Below are positions 47,446 to 56,153 of a stretch of 61,635 nucleotides of DNA, piece after piece (the first letter of the stretch is position 1; every line of letters starts with the position of its first letter). A program made the position numbers and the translations under genes. The notes below the pieces were generated by a model. That model was given only the letters and a program-made list of their open reading frames with translations, searched no databases and was not told the origin of the DNA. Source of the DNA: a virus; IMG/VR virus record IMGVR_UViG_3300042520_001691, positions 1 to 61,635 of that record. One strand, 5' to 3'.

Positions 47446-48579
47446 TCACACAGTCCTCGCAACGTCATGCGATGAAACCGGAACCACGCTCGGTTCCGGC
47501 GTTTTGAGTTCGATCACCGACGCCAGCGTGTCGCGCAGGCACTTGGTCGCCTCGGCCTCGTTTTTGAACTTCACTTTGCGGCGAAGCACGGTCACGGCCT
47601 CGCCGAGTGAAAGCGAACTCGCTTCCGCGATCTCATCCTGCGTGAACGCAAGCCCGTCCCGAAGGATCGCCGACGCCTTCGCGTTGTCGGTGATCGACCG
47701 TCGCGCTGCGTTCGGCTTGAGTCGGTAGCCGGGTAGCCGCCCCTCGGCGACGCGCACGCGGGCCTCGGCCAAGATTGCTTTTTGCGTGTCGGCTTTCGCC
47801 GCGATTTTCAGCGCCTCGAAAAGCAGGGCAAACCGATCCTCCGGCAGATCAGCAATCCCGGCGACGACATCACCCTTCAGCGATCCCATCCGCTCGGCGT
47901 ACTGATTGCAAAGCAGCTTGGCCTTGCAATACCTGCACGCATCCTCGGAAGGCACGCGCGGCGCGAACGGCTTCAACCATTCGCACTCCCATTCAAGAAT
48001 CTGCGCGTGAGCTAGGGCGAGGTCGGCGCGGTCATACTGCGCGATCGTCAGTTTCTCGGCGTCGTCGATCATGCCGGCGCGAGGCTGCGCGATGGCGACG
48101 ACGGCATGTTCAACATCCCACTCCTGTGAGCCCATCACCGCGTATGCGCGCAGTTGAAGGTTAAGCGGGGCCGGCGTGACTTCGATGAATCCGAACTTGG
48201 CGTCCGTGATCACCAGCACCTTCTGATCGGGGTAGTAGCGCCAATGGTCGCAATGGCCGATCATCACCGTGCGCAGCTTGCTCCGCACGCGAAGCTCGCG
48301 CTCGTAGCCCTCTGTGAACGGTGCATCCGGCGGAATCGCCATCGCAGCGACCGTGCGCTCGATGACCTCGGCGAAGATTTCCCGTGTCGAAAGCACGAGT
48401 TCGATCTGCTTTTCGTCGAGTCCTTCGCATCCCGCGCTGTCTTCCAGCGCGGCGTGCAGGCGGGTGCCTTCCTCGGCGTATTCGCTGTTCTGCTCGGGCA
48501 GGCCCAATTCAGCCGCGTGCGAGCCAGGGCAGCGCACGCGCCTGTGCAAATTGGATGGGGATGTGGATGATCTGATCAT
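47446..48579 (-). CDS. DUF2800-type PD-(D/E)XK nuclease, 377 aa
   Basis: It begins with the C-x-GSH-type motif (VRCPGSHAAELGLPEQNSEY) and EEGTRLHAALED. A nuclease-like core follows, with GHCDHWRYYPDQKVLVITDAK near residues 115-140, read as ...D-(13)-TDAK. A cysteine cluster (ACRYCKAKLLC near 235) resembles the Fe-S or zinc site of Cas4/RecB-like nucleases. This family often pairs with a single-strand annealing protein. The Bet-like gene two genes upstream supports an exonuclease role in recombination. The start follows AAATCCGAACC. Confidence 0.8.
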   Translation of the reverse strand: MIRSSTSPSNLHRRVRCPGSHAAELGLPEQNSEYAEEGTRLHAALEDSAGCEGLDEKQIELVLSTREIFAEVIERTVAAMAIPPDAPFTEGYERELRVRSKLRTVMIGHCDHWRYYPDQKVLVITDAKFGFIEVTPAPLNLQLRAYAVMGSQEWDVEHAVVAIAQPRAGMIDDAEKLTIAQYDRADLALAHAQILEWECEWLKPFAPRVPSEDACRYCKAKLLCNQYAERMGSLKGDVVAGIADLPEDRFALLFEALKIAAKADTQKAILAEARVRVAEGRLPGYRLKPNAARRSITDNAKASAILRDGLAFTQDEIAEASSLSLGEAVTVLRRKVKFKNEAEATKCLRDTLASVIELKTPEPSVVPVSSHDVARTV

Positions 48580-48776
48580 GGTTCGGATTTTTTCGGGGTG
48601 TAGATGAACATTCCTTGCCTCATCATGCAGTGGAGCACGCTGCCGGACATATTGAGGATAAAGGCAGCGGGCATGTGCCGGTTGGTGAAGAACTGAGTGC
48701 GTGTGACAATCGCCTTCTTCGCCGCGCTCGCCGCGGCGAGTTGCTCCAGCGTGGTGATCCTTTTGCCTTCGGGCAT
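48576..48776 (-). CDS. Small protein between annealase and nuclease, 66 aa
   Basis: The protein (MPEGKRITTLEQLAAASAAK) has a hydrophobic middle (MPAAFILNMSGSVLHCMMRQ) and ends KKSEP. The last codons are the recurrent AAATCCGAACCATGA motif, shared with the next start. Function unknown. Confidence 0.6.
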   Translation of the reverse strand: MPEGKRITTLEQLAAASAAKKAIVTRTQFFTNRHMPAAFILNMSGSVLHCMMRQGMFIYTPKKSEP

Positions 48777-48778
48777 GG

Positions 48779-49693
48779 CTACCCCCTGATCGTCTTCATC
48801 GCGCCCTCGGCGGTGGCCCAGTCCTCGATGATGTCAGCGATCCTCGAGGCCGGGATCTCGTCCACGGTCTTGATGTGCTTGAGAGCCGGGAACACCGAGA
48901 TCGCGAGTTTCACGCATTCGTCATCGGTCCATCCGCCTTCCGCGAGCATCGCGCGCAGCTTTCCGAGGGGAGTTTCGGGAGCGGGAGCGGGATCACTCGC
49001 GGGTGCCGGCGTCTTTTCGGGCGCGGGTTCGGGCTTCGCCTTGGGCTTCTCTGCCTTCGGGCGCGGATCGGGACGCTTGTCCGGCGGGATCACTTCTGCC
49101 TCGACTGCGCGCGTGTCAGTGAGTTGGGCGCGCGGGATTTCGGAGATCGTCACAGATGAAGTGATCGCGGCTGCGTCGTCCTCGTCATGCACGCCAGCAA
49201 AGCCAAACGCCACGCGCACGCACTGCATGAGCGCCTTATGCCGGAGCATCCGCGCCGGGCACTTATTCCACGGATCGGAGCTGCGGTAGCACTCCCCGTA
49301 GTATTCGGTCACGATGGTCGGGCGCGTGCGATCCTTTCGGAAGATGGACGCTGTGACGCTCACCGGCTTTCCGGCGGCGTCGAAGCTGTCGGCGAACTCG
49401 ATGCCGTCGAACTGCGGATGCGAGTTCATGCGGTTGATCCAGCCGTCAATCGAGACGACGGGCACGATGCCGCCGCCCTTGGCGGGGAAGGCGTAGATTT
49501 CCTTCGTGAGCGGGTTCAGCCCATATTCATTGGCGACGACGACGAGCGCGCACATCTCGTCGTCCGACGCGCCCTTGAATACGGTCGCCTTGAGCGTGGA
49601 GAGGAGCTTGCTCGGTTCAAGCGAGAAGCGCGCGGCCATGACTGCGAGGGCGCTCGGTTTGTTGGTGGTAGCTGCGAGTTGTTGGTCTGACAT
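48779..49693 (-). CDS. bet: Single-strand annealing recombinase, Bet/RecT type, 304 aa
   Basis: The core matches the lambda Bet family: LVVVANEYGLNPLTKEIYAF, VVSIDGWINRMN, IFRKDRTRP, TEYYGECYRSSDPWNKCP, then RMLRHKALMQCVRVAFGFAG. Residues ~195-240 are a Pro/Lys/Ala-rich linker, and the C-terminal ~60 residues form an extra helical domain. It anneals complementary DNA strands during phage recombination. The DUF2800 nuclease and SSB-like protein are encoded close by. ATG at 49693 (MSDQQLAATTNKP) follows an A/C-rich leader and is preferred over the longer frame. Confidence 0.88.
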   Translation of the reverse strand: MSDQQLAATTNKPSALAVMAARFSLEPSKLLSTLKATVFKGASDDEMCALVVVANEYGLNPLTKEIYAFPAKGGGIVPVVSIDGWINRMNSHPQFDGIEFADSFDAAGKPVSVTASIFRKDRTRPTIVTEYYGECYRSSDPWNKCPARMLRHKALMQCVRVAFGFAGVHDEDDAAAITSSVTISEIPRAQLTDTRAVEAEVIPPDKRPDPRPKAEKPKAKPEPAPEKTPAPASDPAPAPETPLGKLRAMLAEGGWTDDECVKLAISVFPALKHIKTVDEIPASRIADIIEDWATAEGAMKTIRG

Positions 49694-49722
49694 TGTGGTT
49701 GTGTGGTTGGTTGGTTGTTGAG

Positions 49723-50007
49723 TTACTTGCCGAGCGCCATTTCGCAGGCGTCGGCGAACGTCGGGCCGTAGCCGACAAGGTGGAAAATGTGATCCTGCCA
49801 CCACGCCTTGTAATAGGTGCCGTCGTTATCCTTGAGCGTCACGACGCCCTTCTCCAGCACCCACTTCCCAAGCTGGCATCGGTGCGGATCGCCGACGGAG
49901 TTGAAGCGGTCGGCCTGCGCTGGCCCCATGCTAAACTTCTCCCGGTCGATCCTCGGCACTTCGCGGCCTTGGAGTCCGGTTTTGATTTCGGCGTCGGCGA
50001 GAGTCAT
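49723..50007 (-). CDS. Unknown protein, 94 aa
   Basis: The protein (MTLADAEIKTGLQGREVPRI) has a helical start and a beta-rich second half (LEKGVVTLKDNDGTYYKAWW). It overlaps the small membrane gene by ATGA. No domain is recognised. Confidence 0.6.
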   Translation of the reverse strand: MTLADAEIKTGLQGREVPRIDREKFSMGPAQADRFNSVGDPHRCQLGKWVLEKGVVTLKDNDGTYYKAWWQDHIFHLVGYGPTFADACEMALGK

Positions 50008-50108
50008 TTGCGGTTCACGAGGATTTGAGTTGCGACGACGATGGCGAGGACGGCACCGAGCGCGATGGCGATTCGGGCGCGGTTCCAGAGTGGTGATAGC
50101 GGGTTCAT
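50004..50108 (-). CDS. Tiny membrane protein, 34 aa
   Basis: The product has one hydrophobic segment (IAIALGAVLAIVVATQIL) framed by basic residues (RAR, NRK). It is overlapped on both sides by ATGA. It is a single-span membrane peptide of unknown role inside the replication block. Confidence 0.6.
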   Translation of the reverse strand: MNPLSPLWNRARIAIALGAVLAIVVATQILVNRK

Positions 50109-50359
50109 TTTGTGAGTGTGTGGATTTGCTTGAAGTGAGCGAGGAGGGAGGCGGGCAGCGTGCGCGTCCATTTCAGCACTTTCTTCTTCCACCCCTTCAA
50201 ATCATCGGGGCGACGAATCGGGCGCGGCACAGTAGCGAGTGGTTCACCGCGGAAGAATCCGTTGTCGGCCACGGCCTGAAAGATTGCGTGTGACACGCGC
50301 ACGGCGTCAGCGATTGTTTTGCAGTCATTGAACTGCTTCCAGATGGGCGCGGTGGTCAT
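50105..50359 (-). CDS. Unknown protein, 84 aa
   Basis: The protein (MTTAPIWKQFNDCKTIADAV) is helical and ends with a basic stretch (LKGWKKKVLKWTRTLPASLL). It may bind nucleic acid. The start is preceded by AAAGGAACC, a weak Shine-Dalgarno. Confidence 0.6.
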   Translation of the reverse strand: MTTAPIWKQFNDCKTIADAVRVSHAIFQAVADNGFFRGEPLATVPRPIRRPDDLKGWKKKVLKWTRTLPASLLAHFKQIHTLTK

Positions 50360-50393
50360 TTGGTTCCTTTCGTGAACATGGCAGTTATTTTTT

Positions 50394-50675
50394 TCAGGCG
50401 ACGTGCTTCTCGATGGCGAGAATGATTTCGCTCGGGATGGTTCTTCGGGCCTCGCGTGCCTTTCTTTTGATCTTGGCGAGCAGCCTTTTCGGAATGCGCG
50501 CCCTGTAATCGTCTGCTTTTGTCATGCCGCACACTTGGCCCCAAATGTCCCAATCTGGCAACAGAAATCTTTTTTTGAGATTCTGCTTGACCTCGTAAGT
50601 TGTTTGTTCCCTGCGTGCTGCGCGGAAATCGCGGGTGAAATTATTTTTTGGTGGCGCTTTTTTAGAACGGCACAT
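50394..50675 (-). CDS. Ribbon-helix-helix-like DNA-binding protein, 93 aa
   Basis: The C-terminal ~40 residues (YRARIPKRLLAKIKRKAREA, then RTIPSEIILAIEKHVA) fit the strand-helix-helix of Arc/MetJ-type repressors. The N-terminal part is basic. It overlaps the end of the SSB-like gene by 14 bases. It may regulate the recombination operon, at whose head it lies. Confidence 0.65.
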   Translation of the reverse strand: MCRSKKAPPKNNFTRDFRAARREQTTYEVKQNLKKRFLLPDWDIWGQVCGMTKADDYRARIPKRLLAKIKRKAREARRTIPSEIILAIEKHVA

Positions 50676-50976
50676 CATCACCCCGCGCATCGGGATCGTC
50701 GGGCGGCGTCGGACGCTGCGGCTGCGACGGCCTCGGGGCGGGCGCGGCTTTCGGTTCCTCGATCCATGTGAGGCTCCCGATGATCGCGCCCCTCTCGCCG
50801 CGGTCGCGCGCCTCCTTGGAAATCTCCTGCGTGATGTAGTGCGTGTCGCCGTATTCGCCCGTGCCGTTCTTGTTGGGCCAGATGGCGCAGTCGAGGTAGG
50901 TGCCCTTCTGTCCTTTGAAAAGGTGCTCCTTTAGGATTTTCGAGACGTCGATCTTGATCTTGGATGGTTTGTTCAT
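50662..50976 (-). CDS. Single-stranded-DNA-binding-like protein, 104 aa
   Basis: The N-terminal part (KIKIDVSKILKEHLFKGQKG) and TYLDCAIWPNKNG suggest an OB-type fold. A Pro-rich linker leads to an acidic tip DDPDARGDDVPF, closely like the DDDIPF end by which bacterial SSB binds partner proteins. No classical SSB core sequence is visible, so this is a functional analogue by tail and context. It is next to a nuclease and upstream of Bet. Confidence 0.65.
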   Translation of the reverse strand: MNKPSKIKIDVSKILKEHLFKGQKGTYLDCAIWPNKNGTGEYGDTHYITQEISKEARDRGERGAIIGSLTWIEEPKAAPAPRPSQPQRPTPPDDPDARGDDVPF

Positions 50977-51443
50977 GATTCGGAAAGTTTGCGGCGGATG
51001 ACCGCGATGATCGGGATCACGTTCGCGTCCGTGACCATTCCTGTGCAGAGCCGGAAAAGGATCCAGCCGTCGCGCGCGGCAAAGTTGTATTTCTCGCAGT
51101 CCTTCTTGAAGCCGCTCGCCCGATTGTGCCGTCCGCCTGAGTGGATGCCGCCCTCTAATTCGACGGCGACGTGCGCGACCAGGTGCGCGAAGTCGAAGCG
51201 AAACTTCCGCTCCTTCATGAATCGGTGCTCGGGCGTCAGGTGCGGGCCTTGCAGCCTGCGCCAGATTTCCTCGAACTTCCGCACGAGCGGGCTCACCTTC
51301 GGGCCGCACGCCTTTGCAAGCTTTTCCACTTCGGACACTGCCGGCGCGCCCGGCCGACGCTCGGAATCCGGTCTGCTCCACACGCCGTCCTCCCCGCGGA
51401 CGTAGCCCTTCGCGGTCAATGATCTGAGGTCGTCCGGTGACAT
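50973..51443 (-). CDS. PD-(D/E)XK-type nuclease, first gene of the replication block, 156 aa
   Basis: The C-terminal domain has FRFDFAHLVAHVAVELEGGI, then HNRASGFKKDCEKYNFAARDGW, the pattern of phage DUF559/VSR-like nucleases with an Asp, a Glu and a Lys in the expected order. Such enzymes cut DNA or branched intermediates. ATG at 51443 is chosen, with a CTTGCACCGAACC box about 25 bases upstream. It heads the long minus-strand replication block. Confidence 0.75.
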   Translation of the reverse strand: MSPDDLRSLTAKGYVRGEDGVWSRPDSERRPGAPAVSEVEKLAKACGPKVSPLVRKFEEIWRRLQGPHLTPEHRFMKERKFRFDFAHLVAHVAVELEGGIHSGGRHNRASGFKKDCEKYNFAARDGWILFRLCTGMVTDANVIPIIAVIRRKLSES

Positions 51444-51515
51444 TGCTGCCGTTTTATGGCCGGGCGCGGTTCGGTGCAAGACGATTCGGGGCGGGCGGAT
51501 GTCACTACGGGTTGA

Positions 51516-53753
51516 TCAAGGTTCGATGGCAAACCAGTCCAGCGTGCTCGTGTCTGTCAAGTCAGATGCCGTGACGACGAACGACGTGTTTGTGGTGCGC
51601 GTCGTCACGCGGTATGTTGATGGATTCGCCACGGTGCCGATGGTGTGGACGGTGAAGAAGTAACGCGTGTTTGCGGTGCAGGCACCGTCGGTCACGGTCA
51701 CCACGCCCGCCACCATTGCGCCGGTTGTGCCGTGTCGGAGGCTCTTGAAGCTCACCCCTGCACTACCAAGCGTGCCTCCTTCAGCAGAGTTGATTGTGTT
51801 GGATGCAGTGAGATCGTACAAGTCCGCCGAGGCGTTGTTGTTGGTAGTGATGTTGCCGTATTGGTCGATCTCCAAGCCACCACTCGCGAACGAGGCGGTG
51901 CCATCGCTGTGAATCCATGCGTCGGTGCCTGTGTTAGCTCCGAGGGTAACTGCACCATTAGCGGCGCTGACACTGTCCTCCGCGATGAAGGCGTGTAAGG
52001 TTGCGTCGGCATTATTGTTAGTGGTGATGTTGCCGGATTGGTCAATCATCAACCCTATATTCCCGCCGTTATATCCGAACTGGGCAGAGCCGTCGCTGCC
52101 GTCAATGGACGCTGTGGTGGTGCCACTGGAGTTCTTGACGTTGATCGTGCCTGCGCTGCTGTGGGCACCAACTGTCAGCGTGGAATCAAACGTCCCCGTC
52201 GTCCCCGCAATCGTGTCCGGCGTCGTCCCGCCGATTGGCCCCGGCACCGGGAAGCTGGTCACATCCTGAGTCCCGTCGAAGTTGGAGCCGCCGATGGTGT
52301 GCATCGAGAGCGGCCCACCTGCCGGCCCAGTCGGCCCCGTCGCTCCGGTGGCCCCGGTCGGCCCAGTCGGCCCAGTCTCCCCTACGTCACCCCTTGGGAT
52401 GCTGAATATCAGCGGGTCGCCTGTGATTCCCTGTCCGCTCACGCTGACCGACGATCCCGGCGAGAGTGTCACCGGGGTTCCGAAAACCGTGTAGGGCAGC
52501 AGGAGGTCTAAGGTGAAGCCATCGTTCCATGTGCCGGTGATGGTGCCGCCGGGAGTGCCTCCGGTGTAGCCGAGCGTTCCGAACTCCAGCGTCAGCGACG
52601 GGAAGTCCACGGCAAGGTCTTCCGGGCCTGCGAGTGTTATCTGCCCGATGGAGTTGATTGTGGCCGGGCGGACGAATGCTTTCAGATCGCCGTCGTCGGT
52701 GACAAACCGCACAAAGCCCGTTTTGTTCAACTGCACAGAGTCGTAAGTCGGCGCGAGATTTGCCGCTCCTGTGTCCTTGCCCTTTCCCGTCTCAGTCAAA
52801 TTCCAATAGTCTGTTTGCGCGGTGGTTTGCGTCCCCGGCGACGGCGGCATGAGATAGGGGTTCGATGCAGTCCCCGGCAGATCGTCAATCGGCCCCCATC
52901 GGCTTTGCGCAATGACGGGAATGTTTCCAGCACCGAGAGTGACGGTCGCAAGCAGGTAGTATCGCGTCGCAGTCAGCTCGTTATTCGACGGCACTGCTGC
53001 CGCCTTCGCGATGGTGCGCGAGGTGATCGTGCCGACGATATTTCCATTCGCCAGCACGCGCCTATCCCACGTGATCGCCGCATAGATTTTATCCCCGCTC
53101 GCGAGTCCGGTCAGCTCGAAGAACGGGTTATTGTCCACCGAGAACCCGGTCGGCAGTTGCCCGAACAGCGTGCCGTTGTACACCACCGCGCGATATGCGC
53201 CGGATGGCTGAATGTGGAACTCCCGGAAGTATCGCTGCAATTCCTCAATCGGCCCCCATCGGTGTTGATCCACGGTGATCACGGGCACGTTATCCGCGCC
53301 ATCGGTCGCCATCGTCACGCTCGCCAAGTGCCAATAGAAATCCCCCGTCTTCGGGTCGTCGGCTGGCACGGATGCGCCCGCGACGATGGCCCGCGCTGTC
53401 ACCACCCCGGCTCCGTCCACCGTGGCGTGTGCGTAAATCTCCGTCGCGTCACTGACGCTGAGAATCTTCGGCGTCTGCCCGTCCATGTCGGTCGGGAAGT
53501 CGTTCAGCAGCGTGTCCGGGGACACTGAGACCTGGCCGACGAAGCTGCCGATGGTGCCGGAAGTGCTCTTTGGAACGGGCGTCACGGCAAAGCCGCGCTC
53601 GTCCTCGCCGTCAATCAGATCCTTTCCATCCGGGCGCTGATACGGCATCGGCTCGTTGCGGTCGGGTTCCGGCTGTTGCACCGGAGGGGAGTATGGTATG
53701 ACATCGCGGATTCTCGCGATGACCTCCTCTGGAATGTCGGGCGATTCAGGCAT
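51516..53753 (-). CDS. Tail fibre / spike with collagen-like segment, 745 aa
   Basis: ATG at 53753 overlaps the previous stop as TAATG; the longer upstream frame is rejected. The N-terminal region (MPESPDIPEEVIARIRDVIP) is followed by repeating ~100-residue beta units (FLPTDMD-type, WGPIEELQRYFRE, WGPIDDLPGTASN). Then comes a collagen-like GPTGPTGATGATGPTGPAGG near residues 475-495, and a beta-rich shaft including TTPDTIAGTTGTF shared with the fibre at 422-2911. The C-terminal ~80 residues (VTVTDGACTANTRYFFTVHT) look like a trimer tip. It ends the head-tail operon. Confidence 0.8.
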   Translation of the reverse strand: MPESPDIPEEVIARIRDVIPYSPPVQQPEPDRNEPMPYQRPDGKDLIDGEDERGFAVTPVPKSTSGTIGSFVGQVSVSPDTLLNDFPTDMDGQTPKILSVSDATEIYAHATVDGAGVVTARAIVAGASVPADDPKTGDFYWHLASVTMATDGADNVPVITVDQHRWGPIEELQRYFREFHIQPSGAYRAVVYNGTLFGQLPTGFSVDNNPFFELTGLASGDKIYAAITWDRRVLANGNIVGTITSRTIAKAAAVPSNNELTATRYYLLATVTLGAGNIPVIAQSRWGPIDDLPGTASNPYLMPPSPGTQTTAQTDYWNLTETGKGKDTGAANLAPTYDSVQLNKTGFVRFVTDDGDLKAFVRPATINSIGQITLAGPEDLAVDFPSLTLEFGTLGYTGGTPGGTITGTWNDGFTLDLLLPYTVFGTPVTLSPGSSVSVSGQGITGDPLIFSIPRGDVGETGPTGPTGATGATGPTGPAGGPLSMHTIGGSNFDGTQDVTSFPVPGPIGGTTPDTIAGTTGTFDSTLTVGAHSSAGTINVKNSSGTTTASIDGSDGSAQFGYNGGNIGLMIDQSGNITTNNNADATLHAFIAEDSVSAANGAVTLGANTGTDAWIHSDGTASFASGGLEIDQYGNITTNNNASADLYDLTASNTINSAEGGTLGSAGVSFKSLRHGTTGAMVAGVVTVTDGACTANTRYFFTVHTIGTVANPSTYRVTTRTTNTSFVVTASDLTDTSTLDWFAIEP

Positions 53754-55129
53754 TATCCGGTGACGGTTGTGAGCGCCTTGCGCTTGAGGTTGTATTTCCA
53801 GTTCTGAATGTCGCAGGAGTAGGTGATATTGGACACAGCGGACAGGAACGCGCTCGCGCCACTCGTCCCCGTCCATGTCGGGCCGACACAGGCGACGTAG
53901 CCCCACTTCTTGTTATTGCTTGCGGTGGTGAAATCCGGCACCTTCACGGTTCCGTTCACCGCCACACCGCGCAAATTGACGTTGTAGAACAGGCCGCTGA
54001 AAATCAGGTCTTTTGTCTCCGGGGTGAAGTAGGCGTTCGCAGAGTCTTGGCTTGGCGCAGCCCCGTAGGAGAACGTCGTCGTGGCGTTGGCCTGCCGCGA
54101 GCCTCCCGAGATAATCGGCCAATTCAGATCCACGATCACCGATCCGTCTTTGCCTGCAAAGTGAGTGCAGGACGGCGATCCAGTCACCACGGACGGATAG
54201 CGGATTTGAATCGTGCTCTTTTTCGTGATGGAGATGCCAGCGAAGTTCAGCAGCGTGCTCGTGATTTTCCATCCGTGAACCGAGGAAATCGGCTGATAGA
54301 TGATGTCCGATCCGGCGACTTGCGTGTAGGGCGCGGACGGCTTCGCCACCATCTGCTTCGTCACGGAAACGTCGGTCTGCGTCTCTCCGTCGATCTCGTA
54401 GCGGATCGTCGCCGGCCCCGGTAGCGTCTGCCATACGCGCGTGACTGAGTAGAAAAGGTTCCCCATCTCGCCCTGCTCGGGCACTGCCTCTTGGTCGATC
54501 AGGATCGCGGTCTGGTCCTGGATGGATGCCGTTGCCGTCGCGCCCGTGCCGCCGCCGCCACTGAATGCGACCGTGGGCGTCGTGACGTATCCGGTGCCCT
54601 CCGCCGTGAGCAAAAGCGCGACCACGGCCCCGTCGCGAATCTGCGCGATCGCCGCCGCCCCGGTGCCCGATCCCCCGCTGAATGTCACCGTGGGGGCTGT
54701 CAGGTAGCCGCTGCCGCCCGCGGTGAGCGCGATGCCGATGACCGCCGTGAGCGGCGTGCCGGCCGTGAGCGCGGCGTAGGCGCTCTTGAGGATCGTGTAC
54801 TTGCGGATGTATGTCGGCGCGGCGTGGCCGCCCTCCAGATACTTCAGGGAAAGGTTGTGCGCCTCCTGCGCGTTCTGCGACGTGGCCCACACCCGCCGCA
54901 TGTATTGCTTGTCTCCGTCGCCATCCGCCTCTTTCTGCGAGACGAGGCGGTAGTTGCTCGCGCCCTTCCGTGGCGTACCAATGAGAACCGGGGTGTAACC
55001 GGCGTCGAGCAGCACGTCCTCCACGAGCACGAGATCCCGGACGTTGGCCGTCGGGTAGATCGTGGATGGCTCAAGCAGCCGATTCTGCGCCTGCGAAAGT
55101 CCGTAGTCCCTGCGCGCCCCGAGGCTCAA
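53753..55129 (-). CDS. Tail structural protein with Gly-rich repeats, 458 aa
   Basis: After a ~110-residue N-terminal domain (MSLGARRDYGLSQAQNRLLE) come two copies of a G-SGY-TAPTVTFSGGSGTGA-type repeat (residues ~135-160 and ~175-200), a motif seen in phage tail and receptor-binding proteins. The rest is beta-rich and ends CDIQNWKYNLKRKALTTVTG. It overlaps the adaptor gene by ATGA and the fibre by TAATG. It is probably a tail hub or nozzle protein, by position. Confidence 0.7.
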   Translation of the reverse strand: MSLGARRDYGLSQAQNRLLEPSTIYPTANVRDLVLVEDVLLDAGYTPVLIGTPRKGASNYRLVSQKEADGDGDKQYMRRVWATSQNAQEAHNLSLKYLEGGHAAPTYIRKYTILKSAYAALTAGTPLTAVIGIALTAGGSGYLTAPTVTFSGGSGTGAAAIAQIRDGAVVALLLTAEGTGYVTTPTVAFSGGGGTGATATASIQDQTAILIDQEAVPEQGEMGNLFYSVTRVWQTLPGPATIRYEIDGETQTDVSVTKQMVAKPSAPYTQVAGSDIIYQPISSVHGWKITSTLLNFAGISITKKSTIQIRYPSVVTGSPSCTHFAGKDGSVIVDLNWPIISGGSRQANATTTFSYGAAPSQDSANAYFTPETKDLIFSGLFYNVNLRGVAVNGTVKVPDFTTASNNKKWGYVACVGPTWTGTSGASAFLSAVSNITYSCDIQNWKYNLKRKALTTVTG

Positions 55130-56133
55130 TAGAGGTATCCGGCGCCGCGACGCCGCCCCCGGAACGGCGGCGTGTAGTTCGCCGCCTGTTGGCTTGCTCC
55201 CTGCGGTTTGGCATTCTGGAGCGACTTGATCGCGAGTTCATACTGCCGGAAAATCTCCGCGCGCCCGGCGATGTTCGTGAAAAGAGGGTCGCCGCTGAGA
55301 TGCTGCCGCGCCACCGCGTAAATCGTGAGTTCAGGGAACCAGACTACGGTATCCGTGCCCGGGTCGGTCGTGTGATCCCCGTTGTCAATGTCGTCCGCCG
55401 TGACGACGGGCGGTGTCGCCAGCAGCCGGTAGTCGAGCGGGTAGTCCGCCGACGGCATCGGCCCGATTCGCAGGTAGGTCGTGCGCGTCGCCGTGCCGGT
55501 CTGCTCATACCGGGTGTCCACAAAGTAGGAAACTGGCTGTCCGCTCAGTTTGTTCATCGCCGCGCTGCCGTAGCCGACGCTGTTCCAGCCGTGCATGGTT
55601 CGGATCACGCCGGCATATCTCTGAAGCTCCTCCCAGCTCGATGCCGGCAAGAGCACGCGCTGCCCGCGGATCTCCACCGGGTCGAGGATCACCATGTCCG
55701 TGCTCGGAAGCTGGATGGCGTCGCAATAGACCGTGGCCGAGTAGCTGCCGGTCGCGCCGAGGAACGGGCGGAGAAGCTGCGTGCTGGATTCGAGGATTTC
55801 GTTGTCCTGCGTGTCGCCGCTCGCGAAGACGATGGTGCAGCCGAGCATCCATGAGGCGTAGCCGGATGTGATGCTGATCGTGTTCGAGTATTGCGTGCAG
55901 CTCACGGTGACTGCCGTGGGCGCCCGCAGAACGGCACCGGTGCGCCGCTCGAACATGGCGCTCGGGCTCCGGTCCCAAAGCTCGACATACGCGCCGTTGA
56001 TGGCCGCGCAGATGGAGTCTAGGTCGCCCGGCGAAGGCCCGCGGGTGTCGCTGTTGTCGGTCGCGCCAGCCGGGGTGAGCGTGCGCAGGCCGAGATCCCG
56101 CATCAGTTGCTTGGCGAGCGTGTGGATCGTCAT
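55126..56133 (-). CDS. Probable head-tail adaptor / tail tube A-like protein, 335 aa
   Basis: The N-terminus (TIHTLAKQLMRDLGL) and DLDSICAAINGAYVELWDRS resemble short-tailed-phage adaptor proteins that bind under the portal. The middle is beta-rich, and the last ~60 residues include VVWFPELTIYAVARQHLSGD, typical for this class, with a basic end (FRGRRRGAGYLY). It lies between capsid-region and tail genes, as expected. The assignment rests on pattern and position, not a clear domain. Confidence 0.6.
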   Translation of the reverse strand: MTIHTLAKQLMRDLGLRTLTPAGATDNSDTRGPSPGDLDSICAAINGAYVELWDRSPSAMFERRTGAVLRAPTAVTVSCTQYSNTISITSGYASWMLGCTIVFASGDTQDNEILESSTQLLRPFLGATGSYSATVYCDAIQLPSTDMVILDPVEIRGQRVLLPASSWEELQRYAGVIRTMHGWNSVGYGSAAMNKLSGQPVSYFVDTRYEQTGTATRTTYLRIGPMPSADYPLDYRLLATPPVVTADDIDNGDHTTDPGTDTVVWFPELTIYAVARQHLSGDPLFTNIAGRAEIFRQYELAIKSLQNAKPQGASQQAANYTPPFRGRRRGAGYLY

Positions 56134-56153
56134 CGGGGTGATCCGGGGGGTTG

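Noticed and set aside
22546-50412. 16-bp identity (AAGCACGTCGCCTGA-type) at the ends of the HNH gene and the ribbon-helix-helix gene
   Set aside because: A match of this length is expected about once by chance in a genome this size. Only the last residues KHVA agree.
55590-55616. Start motif TCCGAACCATG inside the adaptor gene
   Set aside because: It falls within coding sequence as IRTMHG, with no plausible ORF starting there. It is probably chance or codon usage.
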